Below, one piece after another: positions 1-11,860 of a DNA stretch of 64,000 nucleotides. This DNA comes from Styela clava (lineage: Eukaryota > Chordata > Ascidiacea > Stolidobranchia > Styelidae): positions 15,252,001-15,316,000 of the forward strand of contig NC_135261.1 of NCBI RefSeq assembly GCF_964204865.1. The letters are read 5' to 3'. The translations under genes were made by a program, and so were the position numbers. The stretch's first letter is position 1. Every line of letters begins with the position of its first letter. A model generated the notes under the pieces. That model did no database searches and was not told the DNA's origin. It saw only the letters and a list, made by a program, of their open reading frames with translations.

Positions 1-1736
1 AAACAAACGACATAATGACAATAACATAGAATCTCATTTTGCTGACTTGTAGGTAACTTGCTGCTCGCTTGACGTCGTTCCTTGCCGCAATGCGATGGTA
101 ACACTTCATGATATATCTGATGTTTAAATAGCGTGGTCATGGGACTTTTTTTTACCTTTCCTCATATATACTAAAATGTACCACTCAAAAAAGCGCCAGC
201 AAAAACGATACTTCCTGTATAAATCAAAGGTGATAATTCAAAAAGATTTTGTTGGAGTTTTCCAATATTAGATAATCAAAACAATAGGTGACCAAAAAAT
301 ATGGAAAAAAAATTAAAAAATATTTTTTTACTGGGTCGTTATTTTATTTATTTTGTCTACACCTGTATAAGAGACAGTGAAAACAATTTGAGTCGACAGA
401 GATTTATATTTAACAAAATAGAAATTTTATAAACATTTTACTCGAGTTGTTAGATCAATGGGTATCTATAGGCCGTAAACTTTCGATTGGTGAAAACATC
501 AAGCTTGGAAAAATAGTTGTGGATATATGGGAAAGCGTTCTGGGTTTCGACAATCCGTATTAAATCACGCTCTGAGATATTTTGTTTCGTTCATTTTATA
601 CAATTTTATTATATCAACTTCCTATTATGAAGTATATGTTCATGAGCAATCTTTTTAGCTTCCATTCATTCAATGATAAATTTCCCTGAAAACTATTTCA
701 TGAAGTAATCGGAAATTTTGATCCACTTATCGTTATAGGATGGAGTATAACAATGACCTAATGCTACTAGGTAGGATTACATGATGCAAAAATTTAAACA
801 GCACGCTTATCAGTAGAGCGATTTGCTGGAAACGATGTAAGCATAACGGTTATGTCTGGAAATTCTATGACGAACTCAGCTACCACTTTATTTCCAGAAG
901 AATTTTATTGATATATATGTGGGGTATAGTATATATATTATGAATTGTTATTAGAAAAACACCTTGTTCTCAATAGATCGAGATCCTTCTTATCATACAT
1001 ATGTAAGATATGTTACACTAAAGAGTTCACTAATTCGTTGGTTGGTAGAATAACAAAGTTTCAGATAGGAGTTGAATTGCTTGTTAGCAGAATATTGTAT
1101 TTGATTTTGCCTGACTGACTAAATATTGTGGTTGATATGCGGGAAATGATACACAATGAATCGATTAAGAGCAAAATTTCTTTTCCAGATATTGTGAGCT
1201 TAACAGATTATAATTTTCTCTTTCAGTATTTCAATATTTTGGTTGAATTGTTATTTTGCAACATTGTGCATTTGATTTGAGGCAGTTTATGCTAATGTAG
1301 TCAGGATACGTGCATTTACACATTGAATATTATGACTGATATGCGTAAAAAAGCTCAATAGCAATAAACAATGAGTCGATTGGATACAAAAGCTCACTTT
1401 GAGCTAAACGGGAATTTTGACCGAGTTCCAACGGACTGGTAATTATGATTTAACGGTACAATGGTAGTCGGAGCGAGGGCGTAATGTGACATGCTGCACG
1501 AGCGAATGTGGGATTAAAATTGCGGAAGTAACGGTAGATTAAATTTAATATTTTACTTCCTACATAACGCAAATCCTAACTCTCACTTGAGTATCACTTA
1601 CAACAAATTTTTATAATGTCACACAACACAAAGTGATGTGAACAACTGAAATATTTTTGTCAAATCTCACATATTTACTTCTACGCTTCTAACAAGGTTT
1701 TCAAAAAGCAACCACAGCAAGTATAGAGGCCTTATG
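1..1736. repeat. Long direct repeat, copy A (truncated by window edge)
   Basis: This stretch aligns, with many substitutions and indels, to 5259-6615 in the same orientation. Shared landmarks include the opening aaacaaacgacat, the block tgatgtttaaata near 119, the block gcaatgcg near 88, the block gcagtttatgctaat near 1283, and the closing accacagcaagtatagag near 1710. Copy A carries extra sequence between about 400 and 1250. No coding frame longer than 60 codons with credible protein character is present. It may be a mobile element or part of a segmental duplication; no diagnostic termini were identified. Confidence 0.7.
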
Positions 1737-1989
1737 TTTCAGAAAGATTGAGATAATTCCTTTTTCATGTTCTATTCAATTTATTATTATGGTAGTTATG
1801 GTATTTTTCTGGGATCTTTATTCGACGCAACAGCATCCTTCCAAATGGATAACCAAAATGGCGTATTTATGTGTTTTTGCTTAAAAAGAGTCAAAGCTAC
1901 TATAGGTCACTACGACCCATTTTTTTATTTACTCATTCAACTATTCTGAACAAAACTTATGTTTTTCTTACAATTGCTTTCGTCGAATG

Positions 1990-2011
1990 TTATATATATA
2001 TATATATATAA
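1990..2011. repeat. (TA)n microsatellite
   Basis: An uninterrupted TA dinucleotide run of about 20 bases lies in otherwise featureless AT-rich sequence. Nothing coding was recognised between 1740 and 2650. Confidence 0.85.
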
Positions 2012-2667
2012 AAAGACGAAACAGTTTACATTCAAACCCCAATTCTTTTTACAATTTTTTTTTTGGAATATCGATGAATAAATCCTTTCTATTGTCGTAT
2101 AACGATTGAAATACCACTTATATATAGATAGAAAGACAGACACATACCTAAGTAATGTTTCCAGCGTGTGCCAGCGAAGAAAAAAGATTTTTTGTGATAG
2201 GTGTCACAAGTAAATCATGGTTACACGTTTCAGTGATGCACGTTTGGGGTGTAAAGATATAAAATATACAGATTTTATCGATTGATATTTGTTGGAGAGC
2301 TGATCTCAAGAAAAGCCTAGTTTGATGCGTCGATGATTTTAGCATGAACAATTGCATCTATACTAAATAGAATCAGATTCGGAAATATTCAAACCGTAAC
2401 ATTCTGATTCGAAATTTTTTCACGTCTTTCCTCCGGTTGCCTGTACAGGTGGGGTATGGAAAATAGCCAGAAACTCGCGTCACCAAGAAATTTCTGCCAA
2501 AAAAAAGTCTAGCCGTGCTACGAGTATCAGCGAAATAGTTAACGGTATAATAACCTGTTTCTATCACTTCGAAGTCAAAGCAGCTGATTAAATCGATTCG
2601 TAGTTTGTGCTAGAATAAAGACTTCAGTAGAATGAGCCAGTAGTAAGAGTACTTGCATTTGACAGAA

Positions 2668-2815
2668 TCTTGTCCGATATATCCACCCATAGATTTTAGC
2701 ACCCGTGGACATATGCATCCATGGACATTAACACCTGTGGACAATTCTACTCACGTACATTTGCTCTACTTGCAATTGCACCCACGAATATTAGCACCCA
2801 TGTACAATTTCACCG
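2668..2815. repeat. Imperfect tandem repeat, about 18 bp, core cacccatgga
   Basis: Degenerate units such as gcacccgtggacat, gcatccatggacat, acacctgtggacaat and gcacccatgtacaat follow one another at roughly 18-base spacing. A related patch with the same core occurs at about 40300-40440. The short stretch just before it (2658-2680) resembles the start of the lectin exon at 3954 on the other strand (agaatcttgtcc), perhaps an exon remnant. Confidence 0.5.
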
Positions 2816-3206
2816 AAATCGCAATTGAGAAACCACTTTCTATAATTTACGAGAACAACTAATTGCATCACGCTTGACCTCCCATCATTTCAGCTAACTT
2901 AATGCTCAGCTAAGGCCGGTATCCATGAGCGAAGTATTCGAGCATTGATTTTGTTTGCTTTTCTATTCCATTTTTCAAAACGATACGCTTGTTCGATTTG
3001 TTTTTTATTCTTGAATAATGTTGTAGTTATACATTCCATATTTTTCTAAACCCAAATAGAAATTAGAAATAATGATAATTGTTTACAATTGTAAACTGCA
3101 ATGGTAAAAATGAAATGATTTAAATGAGTCGATGAAATAAATCGATCAACGAAGTTCATCCTACAGTTTTAGTTGAAGTTGCAATAACGTTAATAAAACA
3201 TTAAAT

Positions 3207-5174
3207 TTACTGGCAAATAGCTCCAAACAATTTAATTTCCTCCTTCATGTAAATAAGTTTGTGCATGGGTCCTTTTGCGGAAATGTGAATTGCCATTTTT
3301 TCTGTTTCTTTCAGTGGCATAGGAGCTGTCCACCAGATGTGCTTAGTACCATCAGACAACGTCTGGTTGTTCACCTGGAATGAAAATAATTAAACGTTTG
3401 AGATAATTATTTATCCGACGATTGATATTAGTTTACCTAACTGAAAAGATTTCGTGGATGGCTTTCAAATCAGGCGTATATGATTGATTATAGCATGTTA
3501 CCAACTAATGTACATTGCTCTATTTTATGTTTTAGTTGATCCTTATGCAGTGACTGAGAGATAAGTCCGACAGTTCAGTATAGCAGTTTACAGCATTGAT
3601 TGTGATTTCTGTTGCAGGCTGCTTTTCCTAGGATGTCTAACTTTGTTCAGGCGAATAAAGTTTGTAAAGAGGATGCAAGATATACGAATCACTCAATAAT
3701 AGGTCAAGTTTGTAAGTATTGGAACGTGATTAAATTTACCATTCCAATTCAAATACTAAATTCTCCATCTTTACTTTCGGATAGCCATGGATTGATGTAC
3801 GAAACGATTAATTCATATTGCTTTTTGCTTTGGACCTCGGCGAGTTTTCGTCCGCTTTCAGCGCAAATAGAAACAGCAGAAACAAAAGTTGTTGTTGCCT
3901 CGCCAGCTTTGACAGGCCAAGTACATTTGCCGTCGTGATAGATGGGACAAGATTCTGTAAAATGCAAACACCTCAAACTGATATTACAACATATGAAACA
4001 TTTTCTACTTTTTCTAAAATTTTCACATTTCACACAAGGGGATCACGAAATATTTAGAAAATCCAATGTTTCACAGGAATGGAAGTGGACAACATAGAAA
4101 GTGGAATGCAATTTTTATACCCAACTTGTCGATTCCGAATGTCTTATCAAGTGACTTATTTTACGCCAAAAGTTTTGTTTCGATATTTGTTTTGATTGAA
4201 AAGTAATTTTTAGAGACCATCGTTATCTCATACCAAAATATTCATTAATAAATTTTTCGTAAGCATATCACATAAAATTTCGCCACTAAACAGCAGTACA
4301 GAAAGTTTCACAACCTACCCTTTTCTTTTTTCGCTGCCACATTTCTACGTAGTTGGCCAATTATCTCTGAAAGAAAGAACAATTAGATTACAATGATAAT
4401 AATGTGATTTTAAAACTTCTTTTTTATGATATCGTGACGGGTGCGACAGATTACATTTCCTCACTACGACATTTAGAATTTCGTGTCCATATAATTGAGC
4501 ATCGCTCTCTTGTTTCTTCTCGCAAATAATTATTTTGATAAATAAAATGTTAGACATATAAAACTAAATGCCCAATATGATCATTTTGATTTAATTTATT
4601 CAGTGTGTTTAGTTGCTATAGTTTTATTTGGCTTTAATATATTCAAAAACTATCTACCTTCTTCGTCAATATTCTCGCAATGACCTTGACTGATAAATCG
4701 TCCGTTTTTTTATCTTGGTTACACAAGGGCCAGAACCAACTAAAAATCAAACTCAATCAGTTAATTAACTCCTAGACTTTAATTAAAATTTCATCTAATT
4801 AGAAAATATGGAATACTCGAATAACAAAATTTTTACCCAGGAACAGAAGAAAAAGATAAAACAAATGAAATATTTAGTTTTAAAAAAGTTCAATCATTTG
4901 ATGCATTCTTCCTGTTTACGTGAATTTGGAATTATAATGCTAATGACCAGCATTTTACCCAATCCCGACCAATCTAGTCGTAGAAAAACCAACTAGAATG
5001 CGAACACTTATTTATCTGTTAATGGAAATATGACATCAATTACCAATGTATCATATGAATACATGGCGATTATACAAACTATCTTTAAATATTCTTTCGG
5101 GGGAGATCGCTCTGTCTCGGGCGTAACCTACCTTCTCTTCTCACATTGTCAGGGTTAGCAGTTTCCAGTGACAT
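3207..5174 (-). pseudogene. C-type-lectin-like domain gene with in-frame TGA at a conserved Trp position
   Basis: Four minus-strand exons join in frame: 5174-5132 (ATG at 5174), 4366-4319, 3954-3740 and 3374-3207 (TAA at 3209-3207). Introns are phase 1, 1 and 0, all GT-AG. The predicted 157-codon product has a charged, coil-like N-terminus (residues 1-31) and then a C-type-lectin fold: SCP at 32-34, helix with VSIC at 58-61, GRKLAEVQS at 65-73, and in the last exon HIWW and a final AIC. No signal peptide is seen. Codon 99 (3751-3749) is TGA in the sequence FSI-stop-IGM, where the fold's WIG motif normally has Trp. Only the Cys pair closing the main disulfide (61 and near the C-terminus) is retained; the second pair is absent. 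A one-base TGG to TGA change, a polymorphic null, a sequencing error or a true pseudogene would all fit. The exon 1 assignment is the least certain part. Confidence 0.6.
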
Positions 5175-5258
5175 ATTTTTAATGTAAATAATATCATAAT
5201 CGAATCACTATGCTATACTTGTATTGCTTACCATGTACAGATATCATAAAGTGAGACG

Positions 5259-6615
5259 AAACAAACGACATGATAGTAATTACACGTAATCTCATTTTGC
5301 TGACTCGCAGTTAAATTTCTGCTCGCTTGCTGTCATTCTTTACCGCAATGCGGTACGATAATAACGCCTTATGCTACCTGTGATGTTTAAATAATGCGGT
5401 CATGGGAAGCCAGACTTCTTTTGCATTTCCTCATACTAAAATGAACCATAGAAAAGGCATCAGGAAACGGTACCTCACCTGTGTGAAACAAAGATGAAAA
5501 TTCGAAGATATATCGTCGGAGTGTTCCAACATTGAACAATTAAAACAGTAAGTTACCGAGGAATAAGAATAAAATCAAGTAATATTTTTCTACTGGTGTG
5601 CTTTTCATTTATTTTGTAACAAAAAAGAAATCAATTTAGGAGCTTTGCTACAAGGACTGCTGAGATTCAAAAAGCCACAGTCATTTATACACGCGACACT
5701 TGACTTATATGGATCATTAAAACAATTTGATGTGACTTAATTTTTATCTGAAAAAATATAAGCTATATAAGTTTTTTTGTAAATAATACGAACTGTCAGC
5801 CTAATTAGTCTTAGTGGTACAAGCATTAGGCTTAGAAAAACAGCTGTGCGTATGGATGAAAGTTCTCATTTCAGGCAATCCGTATTATCCTTCTGAAACA
5901 TTTTGCTTTGTGCAACTTCTGAAAGTTTATCGTATCAACTTCATAATAAGTATAATTATGTCAATGAGCAATCCAGGTCGTATTATCTCATATTAATTCA
6001 ATGATTTTCCGTGAAAAATTTAATTCCAGAGGTGAACGGGAAGTACAAGCAAACTTTCATCCAATTTAAAAACTTTAAATTTGGGGTTGAGTTGTTATTT
6101 TGCAACATCGGGCATTTGATTTGAGGCAGTTTATGCTAATATAGTCACACTACGTGCATTTACACATTAAATAATATTTATTGTTATTATATATATATAT
6201 ATAAATAATAATATGACTGATATGTGTGAAAAGTTTATTAGCGATGCACAATGAATTGAATGAATGCAAAACATTTTATTTTCTCATATTGTGAACTGAA
6301 CGGAAATGGGAAGCGAGTTCCAACGGATTGGTAATCACGATTTAACAGTACAATGGTAGTCAGAACGAGGGCGCAGGGTGACATGCAGCACGAGCGAATG
6401 TGGTAACTAGAATTGCGGAAGTAACGGTCGATTGAACTTACTTCCCACTTAGCAAAAATCCCAGATTCTACTACAATATCACACATTTTTATAATGCCAC
6501 ACAACACAAGTATTGTGAACTACTAAAATATTTTATGTCAAAATCTCACATATTTACTTCTACGCTTCTAACAGGATTTTCAAAATGCAACCACAGCAAG
6601 TATAGAGACTTTATG
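5259..6615. repeat. Long direct repeat, copy B
   Basis: This is the second copy of the repeat at 1-1736, in the same orientation, sharing both termini and several internal blocks (for example gcagtttatgctaat near 6129 and accacagcaagtatagag near 6590). It lies directly upstream of the lectin gene's first exon, so that gene is bracketed by the two copies. A short TA run lies at about 6189-6201. No credible gene was seen inside. Confidence 0.7.
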
Positions 6616-6639
6616 ATTCGGCCTATCTTTTCTCTTCAA

Positions 6640-6835
6640 CTACTTGACTAATTGCTATGAAATTTTCAGTGGTTAAAGATTGATTTTTACGCTAAAAGGT
6701 TTTATTTATTTTAAAAATTTCTGTAAGCTGTATGGAATTCGTTTTTTTGTGTGCTATGACGTCATCATCGTCAGCCACCTCGTTGCCGTTTCGCGAACGC
6801 ATATCAGCTGATCTTGTGCGCTGCGAAGTGTGCAG
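6640..6835. repeat. Dispersed repeat, gacgtcatc family (one copy)
   Basis: This copy shows the family's landmarks: actaattgctatgaaatttt, a run on aaaatttctgtaagct, then tgctatgacgtcatcatc. Related copies occur at about 10775-10930, 11330-11560, 11680-11860, 15330-15665, 20925-21090, 29390-29540, 33010-33190, 46325-46530 and 61076-61350. Other copies add caaagcaattggtccag, cccacagaaattttt, gcgcaccttgtggc and (gtt)n or (aac)n tracts. It is immediately followed by the hAT-like element. Confidence 0.55.
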
Positions 6836-6866
6836 TCCCGTTATTGTGCGGAGACTGAGTAATCAG

Positions 6867-8096
6867 CAGGCTTGTCCATGAGACATATTTTCTGTCCCAT
6901 TCCATGGAAATACATGTCTGTTCCATCCCATGGGATTTCCATGGTTGTTTCCCTGACCTTCGACCCCCGGAAAATCCTCTACTTCACCATTGCAAAATTG
7001 TAAGTGCTTTTTTAAGTGGCTTCGCGAGTTGGCGCCTATAAACTGGGTTATATGTTTCATACCATTGTTTTGATTGAAAACATTCAACAGCCTGTCATTT
7101 AAAAGTACTGGTGGGAAAATTTAGCCTAGTTTATTGCATCTATTTCAAAACTAATTTTTACTGCAATTAAACTAAATCTTCAAAGAAACAAAGTTAATAT
7201 AGAGTTATTTGATCCATACTTAAATTTCCGAAACACAATTAAAAACTAGCAAATAACATGCAAAAACGCGAAAATTAGGTTATGTTTACTTTACAACCAT
7301 TCCTGAAAATCTGTCTGAGTGACAAATGTGTCTGAGCAGCTGCTAAAACGTCTATTGTCACGTCACTTTTTGCATCTTGCTGATTAGTTAATGTTAAGGA
7401 AGTAAACAAAGAAGTCGATTCTCGGGGGGAAATTCATCGGAATACAATTTAATAAAAAATTATTAAATTTATGAATATTTAGGTCTAGTGTAGGATAGGA
7501 CTGTATGCCCAAAGAGACATGCAAAACGACAAAATGTTTGCTTAACTATGGCAATCCAATATCATTCTGACACTCGTTTTCTGTTTTTAGAGTCACCCTG
7601 ACCGTTCAGCAAATTATCAATTTCCAGCTCATCGACTGTTTATAATAGTTCAGTTGATCTGGGTAATTCCCTACGTTTCATGTTACATGAAAATCTGATG
7701 TAAACGAGATATAACAAGAGCTGATAGCCCCCCCCCCCCCCCCCCCTTCTCGTGCCCGACCGCAATGAAAAAATTTACTGGGTAATGTGGATAACATCCC
7801 AGACAAGATTCGTTCGAACCAGTTTCCCGAAAAAGCTAAAATTGTGATCGCGCTTTAGAATGTAATTTTTCAATAACCATCACTTACGTTATACGCGGTA
7901 TACACAATATCGTGATACTACGTTATCTCATTATCATGTTTGAACCGCACCGCTGATGACATAAAGTTAATTTTATTGACACACAAAACGTAATCCTATT
8001 AAAATTGTCCCATTTGTCTTACGTTTTACAAGCGTTATCTTGTCCTGTGGAAAAAACAAATGTTTGCTGTCCCATCCCATCCCATGGACAAGCTAG
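6867..8096. mobile_element. hAT-like non-autonomous DNA transposon with 8-bp target duplication
   Basis: The left end caggcttgtccatg (6867) is the near-perfect inverse of the right end catggacaagctag (ending 8096). The element is flanked on both sides by gtaatcag (6859-6866 and 8097-8104), a perfect 8-bp target-site duplication as made by hAT transposases. Both subterminal regions carry the motif tgtcccat next to ccatgg. There is no transposase-length frame, so it would need a transposase in trans. A run of 19 C (7728-7746) lies inside. Family assignment rests on duplication length and ends, not on a database match. Confidence 0.75.
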
Positions 8097-8104
8097 GTAA
8101 TCAG

Positions 8105-10235
8105 CAATGACCACACCTGCTGCCTCTTATCGATACACACAGAGATTGAAGAAGAGAATATTTTAAAACAAGGTTGTCATCATGGCGTATTCTTCCATGT
8201 AACTAACAAAAATAAATATATAGCAATGCTAAAGTTCCGTGGCAAAATCAAACATTCAAAAACACTTGTGATATTGCTCATTGAAGCAACCATAGTGGGT
8301 GCAAGTGAACTTTGGAAGTCGAATATATAAATTTTCTAGAATGTACTATTGATCTGCTAACTTTGAAAAAGTCCTTATAAAGAATTTTGATTTGAAAAAA
8401 AAAAAATAGCGCATACCCTTCACATTTTCCCGGAAGGCGCTATCGGTCTCACATCCGCTAAATACATGTAGAATGCAGACCAACAGTAGCATTGCAAAGA
8501 CATTTCCGAGGTGGCATTCTTTTGATTGATAACCGGATAATATACAAATTCCATTACATCGATATCAGGACTATTGATATTTACATGGTTAAACATGCAA
8601 AACATTAGCGTGTAATATTTACCCCTTCGTGACGACTTCCGTCACATGTGTGCAAATGTATTTTCCTCAGTTCATGGTCGATCTTTCTTTGTACAACAAT
8701 GATTCACACAATTGACAAATCATGTAGCGTATCTGAATATAAATACTTGATAAATAAATATATTCACAATGTAATTTAATAAAATATATAAGACGTTTTA
8801 TATAAAAGGTTCCGCGTATGCCCACAAATTTGTTACAATAAAACACAAACTGCCCCACGCTAATAATTGAATGCTATGAAACGGGTGCTACTAACGAGAT
8901 ATTCATAGTAGTACCAGGAGTAATAAAAATACCATTTAAAATATTGTAGGTCGCAATTGCGCGTTGGTGAATGGAACATAAATACTGATATCGACCTACA
9001 TCATGAATGCAACAGATTACTAGCACCCAATGAAACGTGTCTATGAAAACAAAGAAATATTGACCTAATTGAAAAAAAGTGTCCTAACTTATTCGGGAAA
9101 CCAAGCCCCGCTCGTTCAAATTTGTATGTTTATCTAAATAAGACCTCATCTCGCCTGGGTATCAAACTGTGACCCCCCCCCCCCAAGTTTGCCACTTATA
9201 GAACCTAATATCAAGAATAGCAGAATTATACCAGCGGTTTAATATATCTATTTTATTTATCAAAAAAAAAAAATCCGCTTACCTGGAAATTGCGTCAAGA
9301 GAATCAACGACTCCGTTGAATAGCCCGAACTTCTACGAAATAGACCAACCGTTGAAAGGTATACACCATGTTTTACAAATTGAAACAAACATTCAGATTT
9401 TGATTGGCACCTGTTTTTAAGTATAACATAGCAATTAAAATCGTTTGGGTATTTAAAGTTCTACTTAAAGTCCCAACGTCCCATTTTCAAATATTATACT
9501 GCTACTTGCAAATCAAAACTAGGCATGTTCTAATAATAACTGTACTTGACTTTATAATTGCTAGTAGCCTATGTGAGTATGGCTTGTATAACAGTGCTAT
9601 AGGTTTCTCATATGCCCGAGTTTGTTCTTTTCTGTGAACAAATATTGATTCGTCTAATTATAATTATGAACGCGAGAAGTGGTGAATGTGCAGTATGATT
9701 TGTACACTGTAGTTTTCGGAGTTTATTTTTATTTTTGGGTAAGGCAAAAAATAATGAAATGCGGCAATTTTATTGAGTAATTCTCTCGTTCATTATTGTA
9801 ATTGTAATTCTATTAGCATCGTCTCTAATTCGCTCGAAAATCGACTCGACGTCGGAATGGTAACTCAGTCAAATCTTGCTTTGTTTTTCCCGGAATGAAA
9901 AACGCAGATTGTCAAGTAGCCTAGCTGACGGGAAATATGGACTTTGCGTTCGTCGAGAACACATCGATAAATTTCGCAAAACTACGAAAGTAGCCTATAA
10001 CAGGCGTTCAGACTTACCATATTCATGGGGATTTACCAATGTTTCCTAACCTTACTGTTTAAGCTATATAAGTCAGACACGTTAACAAAACAGTCGGAAC
10101 TGTCATAAACCGAATCTACCCAACTACTTTGACAAATTTCAGTGTCAAGGGACATTGTGACACGTATCAATACCCTTGTCAAACTTATCTGCTGCCCTGG
10201 GCGAGTTTGTATGTATGTATGTATGTTTATTTGCC
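8105..10235. other. Gene-poor intergenic stretch
   Basis: No gene is supported here. A run of 12 C lies at 9173-9184 and a (gtat)n tract at about 10208-10226. A minus-strand frame at 8605-8420 has a protein-like composition, but I found no convincing splice sites to join it to anything. Confidence 0.5.
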
Positions 10236-10600
10236 TCAAAAATGTAACAGTATCTGCATAATAATTAAACAGTAAAACAGAGACGGGATACATGTTCAAG
10301 ACCTTACTGGCCTAAGACACAGATGTGCGACATGTACCCCTAACAATGATAACAGCAGTTTAGGACTGCAGCGTTATACTAGAACAACAGATATGAAAAT
10401 CACTATACAAACAAAAATAAAACTCTAGTATAGTCAATTTCATGTCTGTTGTCCTAGTATAACGCTGCAGTCCTAAACCGCTGTTATCATTGTTAGGGGT
10501 ACATGTCGCACATCTGTGTCTTAGGCCAGTAAGGTCTTGAACATGTATCCCGTCTCTGTTTTACCGTTTAATTATTATGCAGATGCTGTTACATTTTTGA
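10236..10600. repeat. Long inverted repeat (hairpin) with 165-bp arms
   Basis: Left arm 10236-10400 and right arm 10436-10600 are reverse complements with only a handful of mismatches, separated by a 35-base AT-rich spacer. The spacer starts with cactatac and ends with gtatagtc, so the stem can extend further, leaving a very small loop. The arms contain no protein motif. It could be a foldback element or a duplicated inverted copy. If transcribed, the RNA would fold into a stem of about 165 base pairs. Confidence 0.9.
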
Positions 10601-10774
10601 TAATAATGCGCCTGGTAGCCTACCTAACTTCACCAACGAAATGTTTATATTAGTATTATTTAAACCGTCAAACTAAGCAATATACTCACCTCTATAGCGT
10701 GCTGCCCATATGCCTCCCCATCTCCCAAACATTCATAGCATAAAACGAATCTCATAGAGTCAACATAAATGCTA

Positions 10775-11860
10775 GAAATAAATAAAAGTGATAGCCTGCT
10801 AGCCACAACAACAATCTACAACCAATGAAAATGTCAAAGCAATTGGTCCAGTAGTTAAAGCGAAATTAACCACTTAGATATTTCAAAGCAATTATCTCAG
10901 TAATTATTTCAATAAGGAATTTTTCACAACAACAATAAGACAAGATAGGAAGCATTGGAAAGAATTCGATGATTCTAAATTGAACTAATCGGAAATCACA
11001 GAAAGAACCCGATTCAACAATCCCTTTGAAACATTTAAATTTGGCCTATACAGATATTCCGTGTATGATTGTATAAATCGGTATTACTGTATCTTGGGTG
11101 CTTCAAAAGTAAAACAGCCCGAAGGTTCAATACATTCGCGTATCTTTTGTTTCTTTATTTTTGGCCCAAACCTTGTTTAACTAGATTTGTGTTTTTTTGT
11201 ATTTTTTTTTTGGTGTGTGTTCTGGTTGGCGGGCACATGATATTTCTCAAGTTTTGAACTTTTTTCAAAAGTTTTGCTCGCTCTCCAGAATTCTCCCTTT
11301 ATATTTTGTTTGTATCATGGAGTCTTCGAATAAACTATCTATCTATCCCCGGGTAGAGGAAAGCCGACGGGGTACTCCCATGGTGACGGCAATCATTTGG
11401 CGTATCATTTCACGTAAATACTAACAACAACTACTGTGCAACAAAATAATAAAACGATCCATAGGTTCACGTCGCGTTCAAAAACAACACAACGATCTCT
11501 TAGGTTCATTTCGTGTCCAATTACACATTAAACAAAACAAAAAAGTAATAACTAAATATTAGTTGCCACACCATATTTCTAATTTTATAACGTTTGCCGA
11601 AATGAATTGCAAATTATTGGTTCCAATTCGGGCACCATAACACCCAGAAAAAATTTATAACACTATAACAAACAAGAGAGCTATGCTCAAATATATGGAC
11701 ACGTAGAGTCACATAATTTTGATGACGTCATAGCGAAAAAAAAAGTAATAACCTTCTGGAGAAAATTTTTATCTTTAACCACTAAAAATTTCAAAGCAAT
11801 TGGTCCAGTATTCGAAGAGAAAAGCGACTTTTTAAAAACGTGTCAAGCGGTACTGAGTTA
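10775..11860. repeat. Cluster of gacgtcatc-family repeat fragments
   Basis: Three partial copies follow one another: about 10775-10930 (caaagcaattggtccag present), 11330-11560 (tcccatggtgacggcaatc, aaaacgatccataggttc) and 11680-11860 (gatgacgtcatag followed by caaagcaattggtccag and gagaaaagcgacttttta). The last piece is nearly identical to 15420-15482, on the far side of the LTR element. No coding sequence was recognised between 10600 and 11860. Confidence 0.5.

Noticed and set aside
4658..4689. Possible 32-bp extra exon of the lectin gene (minus strand)
   Set aside because: It has splice-like ends, but including it breaks the phase match between the exon ending at 5132 and the one starting at 4366.
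7728..7746. C19 run as a regulatory or G-quadruplex element
   Set aside because: It is inside a transposon and a plain homopolymer; no functional context is visible.
8420..8605. Minus-strand 61-codon frame with protein-like composition (QCYCWSAFYMYLADV)
   Set aside because: No convincing acceptor or donor, no recognised domain and no neighbouring exon in a matching phase.
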